Shown here: positions 1 through 7,347 of the stretch, one piece after another
Numbering within the stretch: position 1 is the first letter of the stretch
Layout: each line of letters begins with the position of its first letter
NCBI GenBank assembly: GCA_016124655.1
Contig: WGNI01000002.1
Coordinates: forward strand, 248,001 to 312,000
Length of the DNA stretch: 64,000 bases
Source: Alphaproteobacteria bacterium
Lineage (GTDB): Bacteria > Pseudomonadota > Alphaproteobacteria > Caulobacterales > Aquidulcibacteraceae
Reading direction: 5' to 3'
Translations under genes and position numbers: made by a program
Notes under the pieces: model-generated
What the model saw: only the letters and a program-made list of their open reading frames with translations
Databases searched by the model: none
What the model was told of the DNA's origin: nothing

Positions 1-367
1 GGAACTCCGCATTTCAGAACTTCACCAGGAGCCGTACGTCAATCGGATCAATTGCGAGGTGTTCGAAAACGCGAAACGGGAATTCGCGCGCCAGGGCGTG
101 TGCGTGCGCATCGTGTTCCGCAGCGAGCGAGATGATTGGGTGCTTGGCATGATCCGATCCGGCATGGGCTGGGGTTTTTTTCCGGAGACGTATACGTTTC
201 CCGCCGACGTCGCGGTGCGCCCGCTGGTTGATCCCGAGTTTTCGCGAACGGTGTCGCTGATCACCGTGCGGGGGCGACCGCATTCCTCGGCGGTGGGCGC
301 CTTTGTCAAAGCGGCGCGGAGCTTTCCGTGGTCGACAGCGTCCGGTGCGTGCGCCGCTGCGGCGTGA
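1..367 (+). CDS. LysR-family regulator, C-terminal fragment (cut by window edge)
   Basis: The open frame runs from base 2 with no start in the window, so only about 121 C-terminal residues are visible. They read like the second half of a LysR substrate-binding domain: a Ser-Glu-Arg-Asp-Asp stretch followed by a Met-Ile-Arg-Ser-Gly-Met-Gly-Trp-Gly segment, the usual 'position and check for general validity' region, then a short Ala-rich tail. The DNA-binding N-terminus lies upstream of the window. It precedes a peroxiredoxin-like gene in the same direction, and a second LysR gene follows, so a redox or stress regulator is possible but not shown. Confidence 0.65.
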   Translation, partial: ELRISELHQEPYVNRINCEVFENAKREFARQGVCVRIVFRSERDDWVLGMIRSGMGWGFFPETYTFPADVAVRPLVDPEFSRTVSLITVRGRPHSSAVGAFVKAARSFPWSTASGACAAAA

Positions 368-421
368 GTATCTGCCCTTGCGCGCGGGCGCGTGGTATGG
401 AGGCGGGCTGGTGAACTTCGC

Positions 422-1129
422 ATGACAAAGAACCCCCTCGTCGCGGCGCTGGAAGAAACAACGGCCGAGGCCATGGCGTCGAGCAAGCCGCTGGACCAGC
501 GCCTGCAGATGATCGCCAATCGCGTGCGCGCGCTCAGCCCGGAATTCGCGTCCGCAGTCGACGCTTTCGTCGGCCGGCTCGTTGGCGCTGAAGCCGGCGC
601 CACAGCGCCAGCCATGGGCGATCGGTTTCCCGGCTTTGTGCTGCCAGACCAGGCCGGACGGCTCGTCTCGCTCGACGCCCTGCTCCAGGATGGACCTGTC
701 GTTGTTGCGTTTCTGCGTGGGCATTGGTGCCCGTATTGCCGCCTGACAGCGGGTGCGCTTTCCGAGATTGCCGACACGGCGCGTGCGCTGGGCGCGCGCA
801 TCGTGGCGATTACACCGGAGGGGCGGAAATTCATCCGCCAGCTCGACGCCGATACGCGAGGCGCTTTTCCGATCCTTGCCGATGTCGACAATGGTTTTGC
901 GCTGAGCGCCAATCTCGGCATCTGGGTGGATGAGTCGATGGCGTCGCTGATCGCGGGCGCGGGCTGGGACATTCCGGCCTATCAAGGCAACGCCGCCTGG
1001 ATTTTGCCGATTCCGGCAATCTTCACGCTGAACCGCGAGGGGATCGTCATCGCGCGGCACGTCAATCCCGATTATCGCGAGCGGGCCAATCTGGATGACA
1101 TTCTCGGCGCGCTTGGCGCGCTCGCTTAG
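422..1129 (+). CDS. Peroxiredoxin-like (AhpC/TSA family) protein
   Basis: A thioredoxin-fold protein of 235 residues. After about 65 helical residues it has the AhpC/TSA pattern: Gly-Asp-Arg-Phe-Pro-Gly-Phe, then Val-Val-Ala-Phe-Leu-Arg-Gly-His-Trp-Cys-Pro-Tyr-Cys, so a CPYC pair sits where the peroxidatic cysteine is expected. Later segments give the strand-helix-strand order of the fold. No signal peptide, so likely cytoplasmic thiol peroxidase or reductase. The ATG at 422 is preferred; an upstream in-frame GTG at 392 would add ten residues without a better ribosome site. The stop overlaps the stop of the convergent LysR gene by four bases. Substrate unknown. Confidence 0.75.
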   Translation: MTKNPLVAALEETTAEAMASSKPLDQRLQMIANRVRALSPEFASAVDAFVGRLVGAEAGATAPAMGDRFPGFVLPDQAGRLVSLDALLQDGPVVVAFLRGHWCPYCRLTAGALSEIADTARALGARIVAITPEGRKFIRQLDADTRGAFPILADVDNGFALSANLGIWVDESMASLIAGAGWDIPAYQGNAAWILPIPAIFTLNREGIVIARHVNPDYRERANLDDILGALGALA

Positions 1130-2007
1130 GCGGGGGTGAACTCGCTGTTGCGCAGAAGGCTTAAGAAAGCGCCGGCGGCGGTCTCGCGTTTGCGGCCAGA
1201 GACGGCATACGCATAGACTGTGCGCGTCAGGGGAAGATCTTCAATCGGCAAGCGGCGCATGTCATCGCGCCGTGGCGTGGAGCGCGCGAAGATCGCCACG
1301 CCGATGCCTTGGGCGACCACGGCGGACAGATCATCGAGCGCGGCCAGTTCGTGCACGGTGTCGCTCGGCATGCCGCGCGCTTCAAAAATGCGCGCGGATG
1401 CAGGCCGCGATTCGCAACCTTTCAGCACGAAGATCGGGTGCGGCTTCAATTTCTCCAGCGTGATGACGTTCTCGGCCGCGAGCGGATGGTCGCTTCGCAC
1501 GGCGGCTTCGAAGGGCTCATCGAAGAGAGGCCAGCGATCGAGCCTGTCCCATCCGTCGGTCAGCGGCCCCGCGACCGCGAGATCGACTTCGCCATTCTTC
1601 AAGAGTTCAAGGATTCGATCGCCGTCGCCGTGCTCGAGGCGGAGCTGCAAGCCGGGCAGCGTGCGGAAGACTTCCGCAATCGGCGCCATGACGAGCTCCA
1701 CGCTCACGCTGTTGGATATCGCAAGCGCCAACGGCGCCACGTCGCTTTGCGAGATCGATCGCGCGAGCGCCTTGGCGGTCGTGGCGCTTTCGAAGCATCG
1801 CTCCATCAAGGGCAGCATGCGCTTGCCGAGTTCGGTCAAGTGCGACTTGGAATGCTCACGACGGATGAGGGCGCCGCCGAGCTCCCCCTCCAGCGCCTGA
1901 ATTGCGCGGGTCAGGGCTGACTGGCTGACATTGCACTCCTCCGCCGCTCTGGTGAAATTCAACGTCCGCGTGAGGGCGAGGAAATACCGGATTTGCTGCA
2001 TTTCCAT
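1126..2007 (-). CDS. LysR-family transcriptional regulator
   Basis: Full-length LysR protein of 293 residues. Residues 1-65 form the winged helix-turn-helix, with the signature Phe-Thr-Arg-Ala-Ala-Glu-Glu-Cys-Asn-Val-Ser-Gln-Ser-Ala-Leu-Thr-Arg-Ala-Ile. The rest is a periplasmic-binding-protein-like effector domain (residues ~90-290). It is convergent with the peroxiredoxin-like gene and shares four bases with its end. LysR proteins usually repress their own gene and activate a neighbour; the neighbour on its promoter side is the small membrane protein at 2234. Effector unknown. Confidence 0.9.
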   Translation of the reverse strand: MEMQQIRYFLALTRTLNFTRAAEECNVSQSALTRAIQALEGELGGALIRREHSKSHLTELGKRMLPLMERCFESATTAKALARSISQSDVAPLALAISNSVSVELVMAPIAEVFRTLPGLQLRLEHGDGDRILELLKNGEVDLAVAGPLTDGWDRLDRWPLFDEPFEAAVRSDHPLAAENVITLEKLKPHPIFVLKGCESRPASARIFEARGMPSDTVHELAALDDLSAVVAQGIGVAIFARSTPRRDDMRRLPIEDLPLTRTVYAYAVSGRKRETAAGAFLSLLRNSEFTPA

Positions 2008-2233
2008 GGGCGTGGCTCCCGACCGCGCCCGTCATAGTCCTTTTCTCGATCCTTAAGAAGCGGGGCGGGTTTGCGGCCCCCCGTTTTGCGCGGAAGGCCA
2101 GCCTGGGCGTCGGCAGCCCAGGGCGCGGCGCCTGATCATGCAGCACACGCATGAAGGACACGCCGAAATGGCATTTCCCCAAATGGGCCGCGGCGCGCAC
2201 GATCGCGGTCAACGCATCGCTGGAGATGGATGG

Positions 2234-2698
2234 ATGACGATGACAAGCGCTGCCGGTTCGCACGCGGCGTCTCGCGCCGATTGGATGCGGGCGATTGGCC
2301 TTGGCCTGTTTGGGCTGGTGAGCATGTTTTACGTCGCATTTGGCGCGCTTTATGCCGGCGTTCACGACATGCTGTTCTTTCATGCGGCCGCGGTGCCCGA
2401 GGCGGTTCGTCACGATATCAAGCCGCTCTATCTGGCGCTGATGAAGCTGATCGGCGGCGCGTGCATCGCGCTCGGTGTGCTCGGCGCGTACGTCACGGCT
2501 GGTCCGGTGCGCCAAGGGCGCCGTTTCGCGGCGACCGTGCTTGCGATCGTTTTTTGCGCGCCCGTCGCGATGGCCGCATATGTCGCGGAGATGCTTGCGC
2601 GCGCCACGGGCGCACCGACGTCCTGGCACTTGATGGGGATCATTTTGGGCGTTGTCGCTGTCGGTTATGTGCTGATGACCGTGTCGTCGCGGCGCTGA
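2234..2698 (+). CDS. Small four-helix membrane protein of unknown function
   Basis: 154 residues with four hydrophobic segments (roughly residues 18-42, 68-90, 97-122, 130-150), so an inner-membrane protein. The start at 2234 is chosen because GGAG lies eight bases upstream; a frame extension back to 2138 has no ribosome site. The first loop contains a conserved-looking His/Asp/Lys-rich stretch (Val-Arg-His-Asp-Ile-Lys-Pro-Leu). I do not recognise a named family. It is divergent from the LysR gene at 1126-2007, which may control it. Confidence 0.7.
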   Translation: MTMTSAAGSHAASRADWMRAIGLGLFGLVSMFYVAFGALYAGVHDMLFFHAAAVPEAVRHDIKPLYLALMKLIGGACIALGVLGAYVTAGPVRQGRRFAATVLAIVFCAPVAMAAYVAEMLARATGAPTSWHLMGIILGVVAVGYVLMTVSSRR

Positions 2699-2800
2699 GG
2701 CGCACGGCTGCGTGCGCTGCGGTCCAGCTTCGGTTCGCGTTGATCGGAACCGCACGCGTGCGCGTGCGCCGAGAACTTGCGGGTCAACTCAGAAGGCGCG

Positions 2801-4435
2801 ATGGCCATGATCAAGCGCGCATTGTTTGGACTCATGCTCGCGGCCGCCGCGTCTCTGGCGCCGTTGGCGGCGGCGGAGCCTGTGCAAACCCGTTCCGGGT
2901 TCATCGAGGGCGTTGAAGAAAACGGCGTCCGCGTCTTCAAAGGGATTCCGTTCGCTGCGCCGCCGGTGGGCGCGCTTCGTTGGCGCGAGCCCACGGCGCC
3001 CGCTGCATGGTCCGGCGTGCGCACCGCGGATCAATTCTCTCCGATTTGCCTGCAGCCAGGCGCGTATCCTGATGACGCGCCCCCTGAGCCGATGAGCGAG
3101 GATTGCCTCTATCTCAACATTTGGGTTCCGGCGGAGGCTCAAACCACGCCAGCGCCGGTCATGGTGTGGATCTATGGCGGCGGTCTGCTCAATGGCTCCG
3201 CCAGCACGCCGCTTTACGCTGGCGACGCGTTGGCCCGCCGCGGCGTGATTGTCGTGACATTCAATTACCGCCTGGGCGCATTTGGGTTTCTCGCGCATCC
3301 CGAGCTTTCCGCGGAATCGGCGCACGGACGCTCCGGCAATTATGGGCTGCTTGACCAGATCGCCGCGCTGCAATGGGTGCAGCGGAACATTGCGGCGTTT
3401 GGCGGCGATCCTTCGTGCGTGACGGTCTTTGGACAATCGTCTGGCGCAATCTCAATCAGCGCGCTCACCGCGTCGCCCTTGGCGAACGGGTTGTTTCAAC
3501 GCGCGATCGGCCAGAGCGGGGGATTGTTCGAGCCCTTGGACGCTGCGCCGGAGTTTCAATTGGCGGGCGCAGAGCAGGTGGGAGCATCGTTCGCTGCGCG
3601 TCTTGGCGCGCCTTCGCTGCGCGCGCTGCGAGACCTGCCGGCCTCCGCAATTCTCGCGCAATCGTTTCACCCACAGCCAAACATTGACGGCTTCGTCCTG
3701 CATGAGACGCCCTATGACGCGCTTGCGGGAGGACGCGGCAATGATGTCGACCTGCTAGTGGGCTCGAACGCCGAAGAGGGATTATATTTCCTTTCCGGAC
3801 GCACGATTACAGCCGCCAATCTGGACAGCGCTCTGAGAGAGGATTTTCCCGGCTTCATCGTGTCATTGACCGGCCCGCGCGCGCCAGCGGACGACCGATC
3901 CGCGCGCAGCGCGTTTATTTCCTTCGAAAGTGACATGCGCTTTGGCTGGAACATGTGGGCGTGGGCAAAGCTGCACGCCGCGCATCGTGGGCGCACCACA
4001 TACTTTTACCGCTTCGCGCATTCGCCCGCAGGGCAAGGGGGCGCAACACACGGCGCGGAATTGCCATACGTGTTTGGTCACCTCAGCTTGTATGAGGCGC
4101 CATGGACCCAACAGGATGAAGCGCTGGCGCAGACGATGATGTCCTATTGGACAAATTTTGCGAAAACCGGCGATCCGAACGGCGAGGGCCTGCCACGCTG
4201 GCCGGCGTTCGAAGCCTCGAACCCGATGGGCCTGCTGATCGATCATGCCGGCGCGCATGGGGCGCCCGTTTCCCGATCGGCGTCGCTGTCGGCCATTGAC
4301 CGGCTCTACGCCGTCGTTCGCGTGCTCTTGAAGTACGGCGTCGTCATCGCGGCGACGGCGGGCCTGCTCGTCCTCGCCGGCCTTGTTTGGCTGATCGCAA
4401 GTCTGGCGCGACGCTGGCGATCGGCGCGCGCGTAG
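2801..4435 (+). CDS. Secreted type-B carboxylesterase with C-terminal membrane anchor
   Basis: Alpha/beta hydrolase of 544 residues in the carboxylesterase/lipase type-B family. A signal peptide (residues ~3-25, ending Ala-Ala-Ala-Glu) is followed by the family opening Phe-Lys-Gly-Ile-Pro-Phe-Ala-Ala-Pro-Pro-Val-Gly, the oxyanion Tyr-Gly-Gly-Gly, and the nucleophile elbow Phe-Gly-Gln-Ser-Ser-Gly (the family usually has Gly-Glu-Ser-Ala-Gly). The acidic residue is near Asn-Ala-Glu-Glu-Gly and the histidine in Thr-His-Gly-Ala-Glu-Leu-Pro. The last ~30 residues form a hydrophobic helix ending in Arg-rich residues, so the enzyme probably faces the periplasm tethered to the inner membrane. ATG 2801 is used because AGAAGG precedes it. 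Substrate unknown. Confidence 0.85.
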   Translation: MAMIKRALFGLMLAAAASLAPLAAAEPVQTRSGFIEGVEENGVRVFKGIPFAAPPVGALRWREPTAPAAWSGVRTADQFSPICLQPGAYPDDAPPEPMSEDCLYLNIWVPAEAQTTPAPVMVWIYGGGLLNGSASTPLYAGDALARRGVIVVTFNYRLGAFGFLAHPELSAESAHGRSGNYGLLDQIAALQWVQRNIAAFGGDPSCVTVFGQSSGAISISALTASPLANGLFQRAIGQSGGLFEPLDAAPEFQLAGAEQVGASFAARLGAPSLRALRDLPASAILAQSFHPQPNIDGFVLHETPYDALAGGRGNDVDLLVGSNAEEGLYFLSGRTITAANLDSALREDFPGFIVSLTGPRAPADDRSARSAFISFESDMRFGWNMWAWAKLHAAHRGRTTYFYRFAHSPAGQGGATHGAELPYVFGHLSLYEAPWTQQDEALAQTMMSYWTNFAKTGDPNGEGLPRWPAFEASNPMGLLIDHAGAHGAPVSRSASLSAIDRLYAVVRVLLKYGVVIAATAGLLVLAGLVWLIASLARRWRSARA

Positions 4436-4485
4436 GTCGCCTCAGCCTAGCGCTTGCTGATGATCATGACGCTCGGCGAAGGCAG

Positions 4486-4502
4486 TGGCGGACAGAGAGG
4501 GA
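4486..4502. repeat. Direct repeat of the tRNA-Ser 3' end
   Basis: These 17 bases are identical to 4606-4622, the 3' terminus (CCA, discriminator, acceptor strand, start of T-arm) of the tRNA-Ser gene, at a spacing of exactly 120 bp. A TTCGAACCC match follows after a five-base insertion. The copy has no D-arm or anticodon arm, so it is not a second tRNA. It could be a remnant of integration at the tRNA 3' end or of a tRNA duplication. Confidence 0.7.
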
Positions 4503-4605
4503 AGGAGTTCGAACCCAAAGGGTTCGCAAGCGCGACTGCGCGCCGCGCGGTCAGCGCGCCCCATCGGAGCCGCGAGCGAAGCGAGCTGGCGTGAGATAAA
4601 AAGAC

Positions 4606-4695
4606 TGGCGGACAGAGAGGGATTCGAACCCTCGATAGGCTTTCACCTATACACGCGTTCCAGGCGTGCGCCTTCAACCACTCGGCCACCTGTCC
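4606..4695 (-). tRNA. tRNA-Ser (anticodon GGA)
   Basis: Reading the minus strand, the 5' GGACAGG pairs with the 3' TCTGTCC (one G-T pair), followed by G and an encoded CCA. The anticodon stem CACGC/GCGTG holds the loop CTGGAAC, giving anticodon GGA (UCC/UCU serine codons). A long variable arm (GTATAGGTGAAAGCCTAT region) and a GGTTCGAAT T-loop fit the class II serine tRNA. Length is 90 nt with CCA. The gene overlaps no protein-coding start if the MATE gene begins at 4780 or later. Confidence 0.95.
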
Positions 4696-4806
4696 GGAGC
4701 GCGGCTTTATACGGAGGCTTGCGCGGCCGGGAAAGACCGTCTTGCTCTGGCGGCCGCTCTCAAGCTTGTATATACATCAATGAGTCTGAGGGATGCGGCG
4801 GGGTCC

Positions 4807-6240
4807 ATGGCGAAAACCGATACGCAGATGTCGGCCGGCGCGGGCTCGGCCAGGCAGGATGGGGCCGGTCGGCAAGCCGCGACGCAGCGCGCGCTGCGCG
4901 AGGGGCCAATCCTGGGGACGCTCGGCCGGCTGGCCGCGCCGAACGCGTTCGCCATGGCCGCGGCGGCGGGCGTGAGCATTGCGGAAACCGCTTATGTCGG
5001 GCGGCTGGGCGTTTCCGCGCTGGCCGGGGTGACGCTTGCGTTTCCGCTGGTGATGTTGATGCAGATGATGAGCGCAGGCGCGATGGGCGGGGGCATTTCC
5101 TCCGCCGTCAGCCGGGCGCTCGGCGCTGGCGACATCGCCCGCGTGGAGGCGCTGACGCTGTGCGCGGCCGTCATCGGCGTCGTGGGCGGCGCGGCGGCGT
5201 TCCTGGTGTTCACGCTGTTGGGACCTGCAATGTTCTCGGCGCTTGGCGGGCGCGGGGCGGCGCTCGCCGAAGCGGAGGCCTATGCCCGGGTCGCTGCGTT
5301 CGGCGTGGCGGCGGTGTGGGTGTCGAACTCGCTCGCTTCGACCTTGCGCGGGTCGGGCAGGATGGCTGCGCCCGCGGTGGTGATCCTGTGCGCGGCGGCG
5401 CTGCAGGTGGCGGCCGGCGGCGCATTCGCTTTTGGTTGGGGACCGGCGCCGGCGCTGGGCGTCTCCGGCGTCGCGCTGGGTCAGGCGGTCGCATTCGCCG
5501 CCGCTACCTTGGGATTGGCGGCGCTGCTCAGGACGCCCGGCGGCGCGGCGCGCCTGCGCTTTGATTTCTCGGCGCTGCGTTGGGATTTGTTCGCGGACAT
5601 CCTGCGCGTGGGTGCGGTGGGCTGCCTGTCGCCGCTACTGGCGGTGGGCTCGACGCTTGCGGTGACGGCGATGGTCGCGCGGTTCGGGCCGCAGGCGCTT
5701 GCGGGATACGGCATCGGCGCCCGGCTGGAATTCCTGCTGATCCCGGTCGCGTTTGCGATCGGCGTGGCGAGCGTGCCGATGGTCGGCGTTGCGATCGGCG
5801 CCGGCGATGTGGCGCGTGCGCGCCGGGTGGCGTGGACCGCGGGGGCCGCGGCGTTCGCACTGCTGGGCGCGATTGGGATTCTGGCGGCGGCGTTTCCTGG
5901 GGCCTGGGCGGGACTTTTCACGCGCGATACGGCGGTTATTGAGTCAGCCACGTTGTATTTGCGGTTTGCCGGCCTAGGCTTCGGATTTTTCGGCTTGGGC
6001 CTTTGCCTCTATTTCGCGTCGCAGGGCGCGGGGAAAATCCTTGGGCCAATCGCAGCGCAGGCGGGGCGGTTCGCGGTGATCCTGATCGGCGGATGGGCGC
6101 TCACGGCATTGAACGCGCCGACATGGACGCTCTATGCGCTGATCGCGGCGTCGATGGCGGCGCTGGGGCTGGGCACTGCCGCGGCGCTGCGGCTGACGCC
6201 GTGGGGCGCTGGCGCAACTGTTGCGCCCGCGCGGGCGTAA
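4807..6240 (+). CDS. MATE-family efflux transporter
   Basis: A membrane protein of 477 residues with about twelve hydrophobic segments arranged as two similar halves, as in MATE (DinF/NorM) exporters. The N-terminal half starts Leu-Gly-Arg-Leu-Ala-Ala-Pro-Asn-Ala-Phe and contains the 'Ala-Glu-Thr-Ala-Tyr-Val-Gly-Arg-Leu-Gly' segment typical of TM1-TM2. The second half begins near Leu-Phe-Ala-Asp-Ile-Leu-Arg-Val-Gly. It would export cationic drugs or metabolites by Na+ or H+ exchange. Start is uncertain: ATG 4807 follows a GGCGGGG stretch, and ATG 4780 adds nine residues. Longer frames run through the tRNA and are artefacts. Confidence 0.85.
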   Translation: MAKTDTQMSAGAGSARQDGAGRQAATQRALREGPILGTLGRLAAPNAFAMAAAAGVSIAETAYVGRLGVSALAGVTLAFPLVMLMQMMSAGAMGGGISSAVSRALGAGDIARVEALTLCAAVIGVVGGAAAFLVFTLLGPAMFSALGGRGAALAEAEAYARVAAFGVAAVWVSNSLASTLRGSGRMAAPAVVILCAAALQVAAGGAFAFGWGPAPALGVSGVALGQAVAFAAATLGLAALLRTPGGAARLRFDFSALRWDLFADILRVGAVGCLSPLLAVGSTLAVTAMVARFGPQALAGYGIGARLEFLLIPVAFAIGVASVPMVGVAIGAGDVARARRVAWTAGAAAFALLGAIGILAAAFPGAWAGLFTRDTAVIESATLYLRFAGLGFGFFGLGLCLYFASQGAGKILGPIAAQAGRFAVILIGGWALTALNAPTWTLYALIAASMAALGLGTAAALRLTPWGAGATVAPARA

Positions 6241-6293
6241 TCGCGCTGACCGGCGCGTGCTGAGCGCCTATATTGGGTCTCAAGGAGACACGC

Positions 6294-6947
6294 ATGTTCG
6301 CCCGCTCGAAACCCCTCACCATCCCCACGGCCGCCGATGCGTTGGCGGGACGCACCCAACCCATTCCCACCGCGACCACACATTTCGTCACCGGCGAAAA
6401 CCTGCACCCGCCGTTCGCGCAAGGGCTGGAAGAGGCGGTGTTTGGGCTCGGCTGCTTCTGGGGCGCGGAGCGCAAATTCTGGCAGGCGCCGGGCGTTGTC
6501 GTAACGGCGGCCGGGTATGCCGGCGGCGCGACGGCCAATCCGACCTACGAAGAAGTATGCTCCGGGCGGACCGGGCACACGGAGGTCGTGCGCGTCATTT
6601 TCGATCCGAAGCAAACATCGTTCGAAGCTCTGTTGAAGGTGTTTTTCGAGAACCACGATCCCACGCAGGGCATGCGCCAGGGCAATGACATCGGCACGCA
6701 ATATCGTTCAGCGATCTATGTCACCTCGCCGGCGCAACGCGCGGCCGCGCAGGCGGCGCTGACGGCATACCAGGCCGCGCTCAAGGCCAAGGGCTATGGC
6801 CCGATCACGACTGAGATCGCCGATGCTGGCCCGTTCTACTATGCGGAGGATTATCACCAGCAATATCTGGCGAAGAATCCGGGCGGCTATTGCGGCCTCG
6901 GCGGCACGGGCGTGAGCTGCCCGATCGGAACCGGCGTCGGCGCGTGA
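6294..6947 (+). CDS. msrA: Peptide-methionine (S)-S-oxide reductase
   Basis: 217 residues. The catalytic motif Gly-Cys-Phe-Trp-Gly is present in [10 protein letters not shown], followed by Gly-Tyr-Ala-Gly-Gly and [13 protein letters not shown], all diagnostic of MsrA. Two C-terminal cysteines (Gly-Tyr-Cys-Gly and Ser-Cys-Pro) can act as resolving residues. It repairs oxidised methionine in the cytosol using thioredoxin. ATG 6294 has AAGGAG seven bases upstream. The stop overlaps the next gene's GTG. Confidence 0.95.
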   Translation: MFARSKPLTIPTAADALAGRTQPIPTATTHFVTGENLHPPFAQGLEEAVFGLGCFWGAERKFWQAPGVVVTAAGYAGGATANPTYEEVCSGRTGHTEVVRVIFDPKQTSFEALLKVFFENHDPTQGMRQGNDIGTQYRSAIYVTSPAQRAAAQAALTAYQAALKAKGYGPITTEIADAGPFYYAEDYHQQYLAKNPGGYCGLGGTGVSCPIGTGVGA

Positions 6948-7291
6948 CGCCGGCGGCGATCGAAAAGTACGCGCTGTCGCTGCCGGGCGCGGAACTCTCC
7001 ATCAAGTGGGGCGATCACCGGACCTTCGTGGTCGGCGGAAAGATGTTCGCCATGCTGAGCGGTCCGGAGGGGCCGAAAGAGCTGTCGTTCAAATGCTCAG
7101 ACTTGGCGTTTGAAATGCTCATCCAGGAAGACGGCATCATGCCCGCGCCCTACATGCAGCGGATGAAATGGGTGCGGCTTGAAATACTGCAGGCGCTGTC
7201 CGACGCTGAAATTCGTGCGCGCTTGAAGGAAGCGCACGCATTGTTCGCGGCGAAACTGCCGAAGAAGGTGCGCGCGGACTTGGGCGTGTGA
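6944..7291 (+). CDS. MmcQ/YjbR-like (DUF419) protein
   Basis: 115 residues, beginning with a GTG that overlaps the msrA stop (GTGA), so the two are translationally coupled. The pattern [22 protein letters not shown] and the later Met-Lys-Trp-Val-Arg match the MmcQ/YjbR family, a cytosolic double-wing fold of unclear role sometimes called DNA-binding. The coupling to msrA is the only functional hint. Confidence 0.8.
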   Translation: MTPAAIEKYALSLPGAELSIKWGDHRTFVVGGKMFAMLSGPEGPKELSFKCSDLAFEMLIQEDGIMPAPYMQRMKWVRLEILQALSDAEIRARLKEAHALFAAKLPKKVRADLGV

Positions 7292-7297
7292 GCCCTA

Positions 7298-7347
7298 CCG
7301 GTTCAGTTTGACGCTTAACGGCGGCGATAGAGCGTGAGCTGAACCGG
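7298..7347. terminator. Candidate hairpin between convergent genes
   Basis: CCGGTTCAG at 7298-7306 is the exact inverse complement of 7339-7347, and an inner ACGCT/AGCGT pair extends the stem across an internal loop. It sits where the YjbR-like gene and the convergent ArnT-like gene end, partly inside the latter's last codons. There is no T-run, so factor-independent termination is only possible. Confidence 0.4.

Noticed and set aside
4485..5564. Plus-strand protein running through the tRNA-Ser and MATE gene
   Set aside because: It contains the well-known false peptide [10 protein letters not shown] made by translating a tRNA-Ser.
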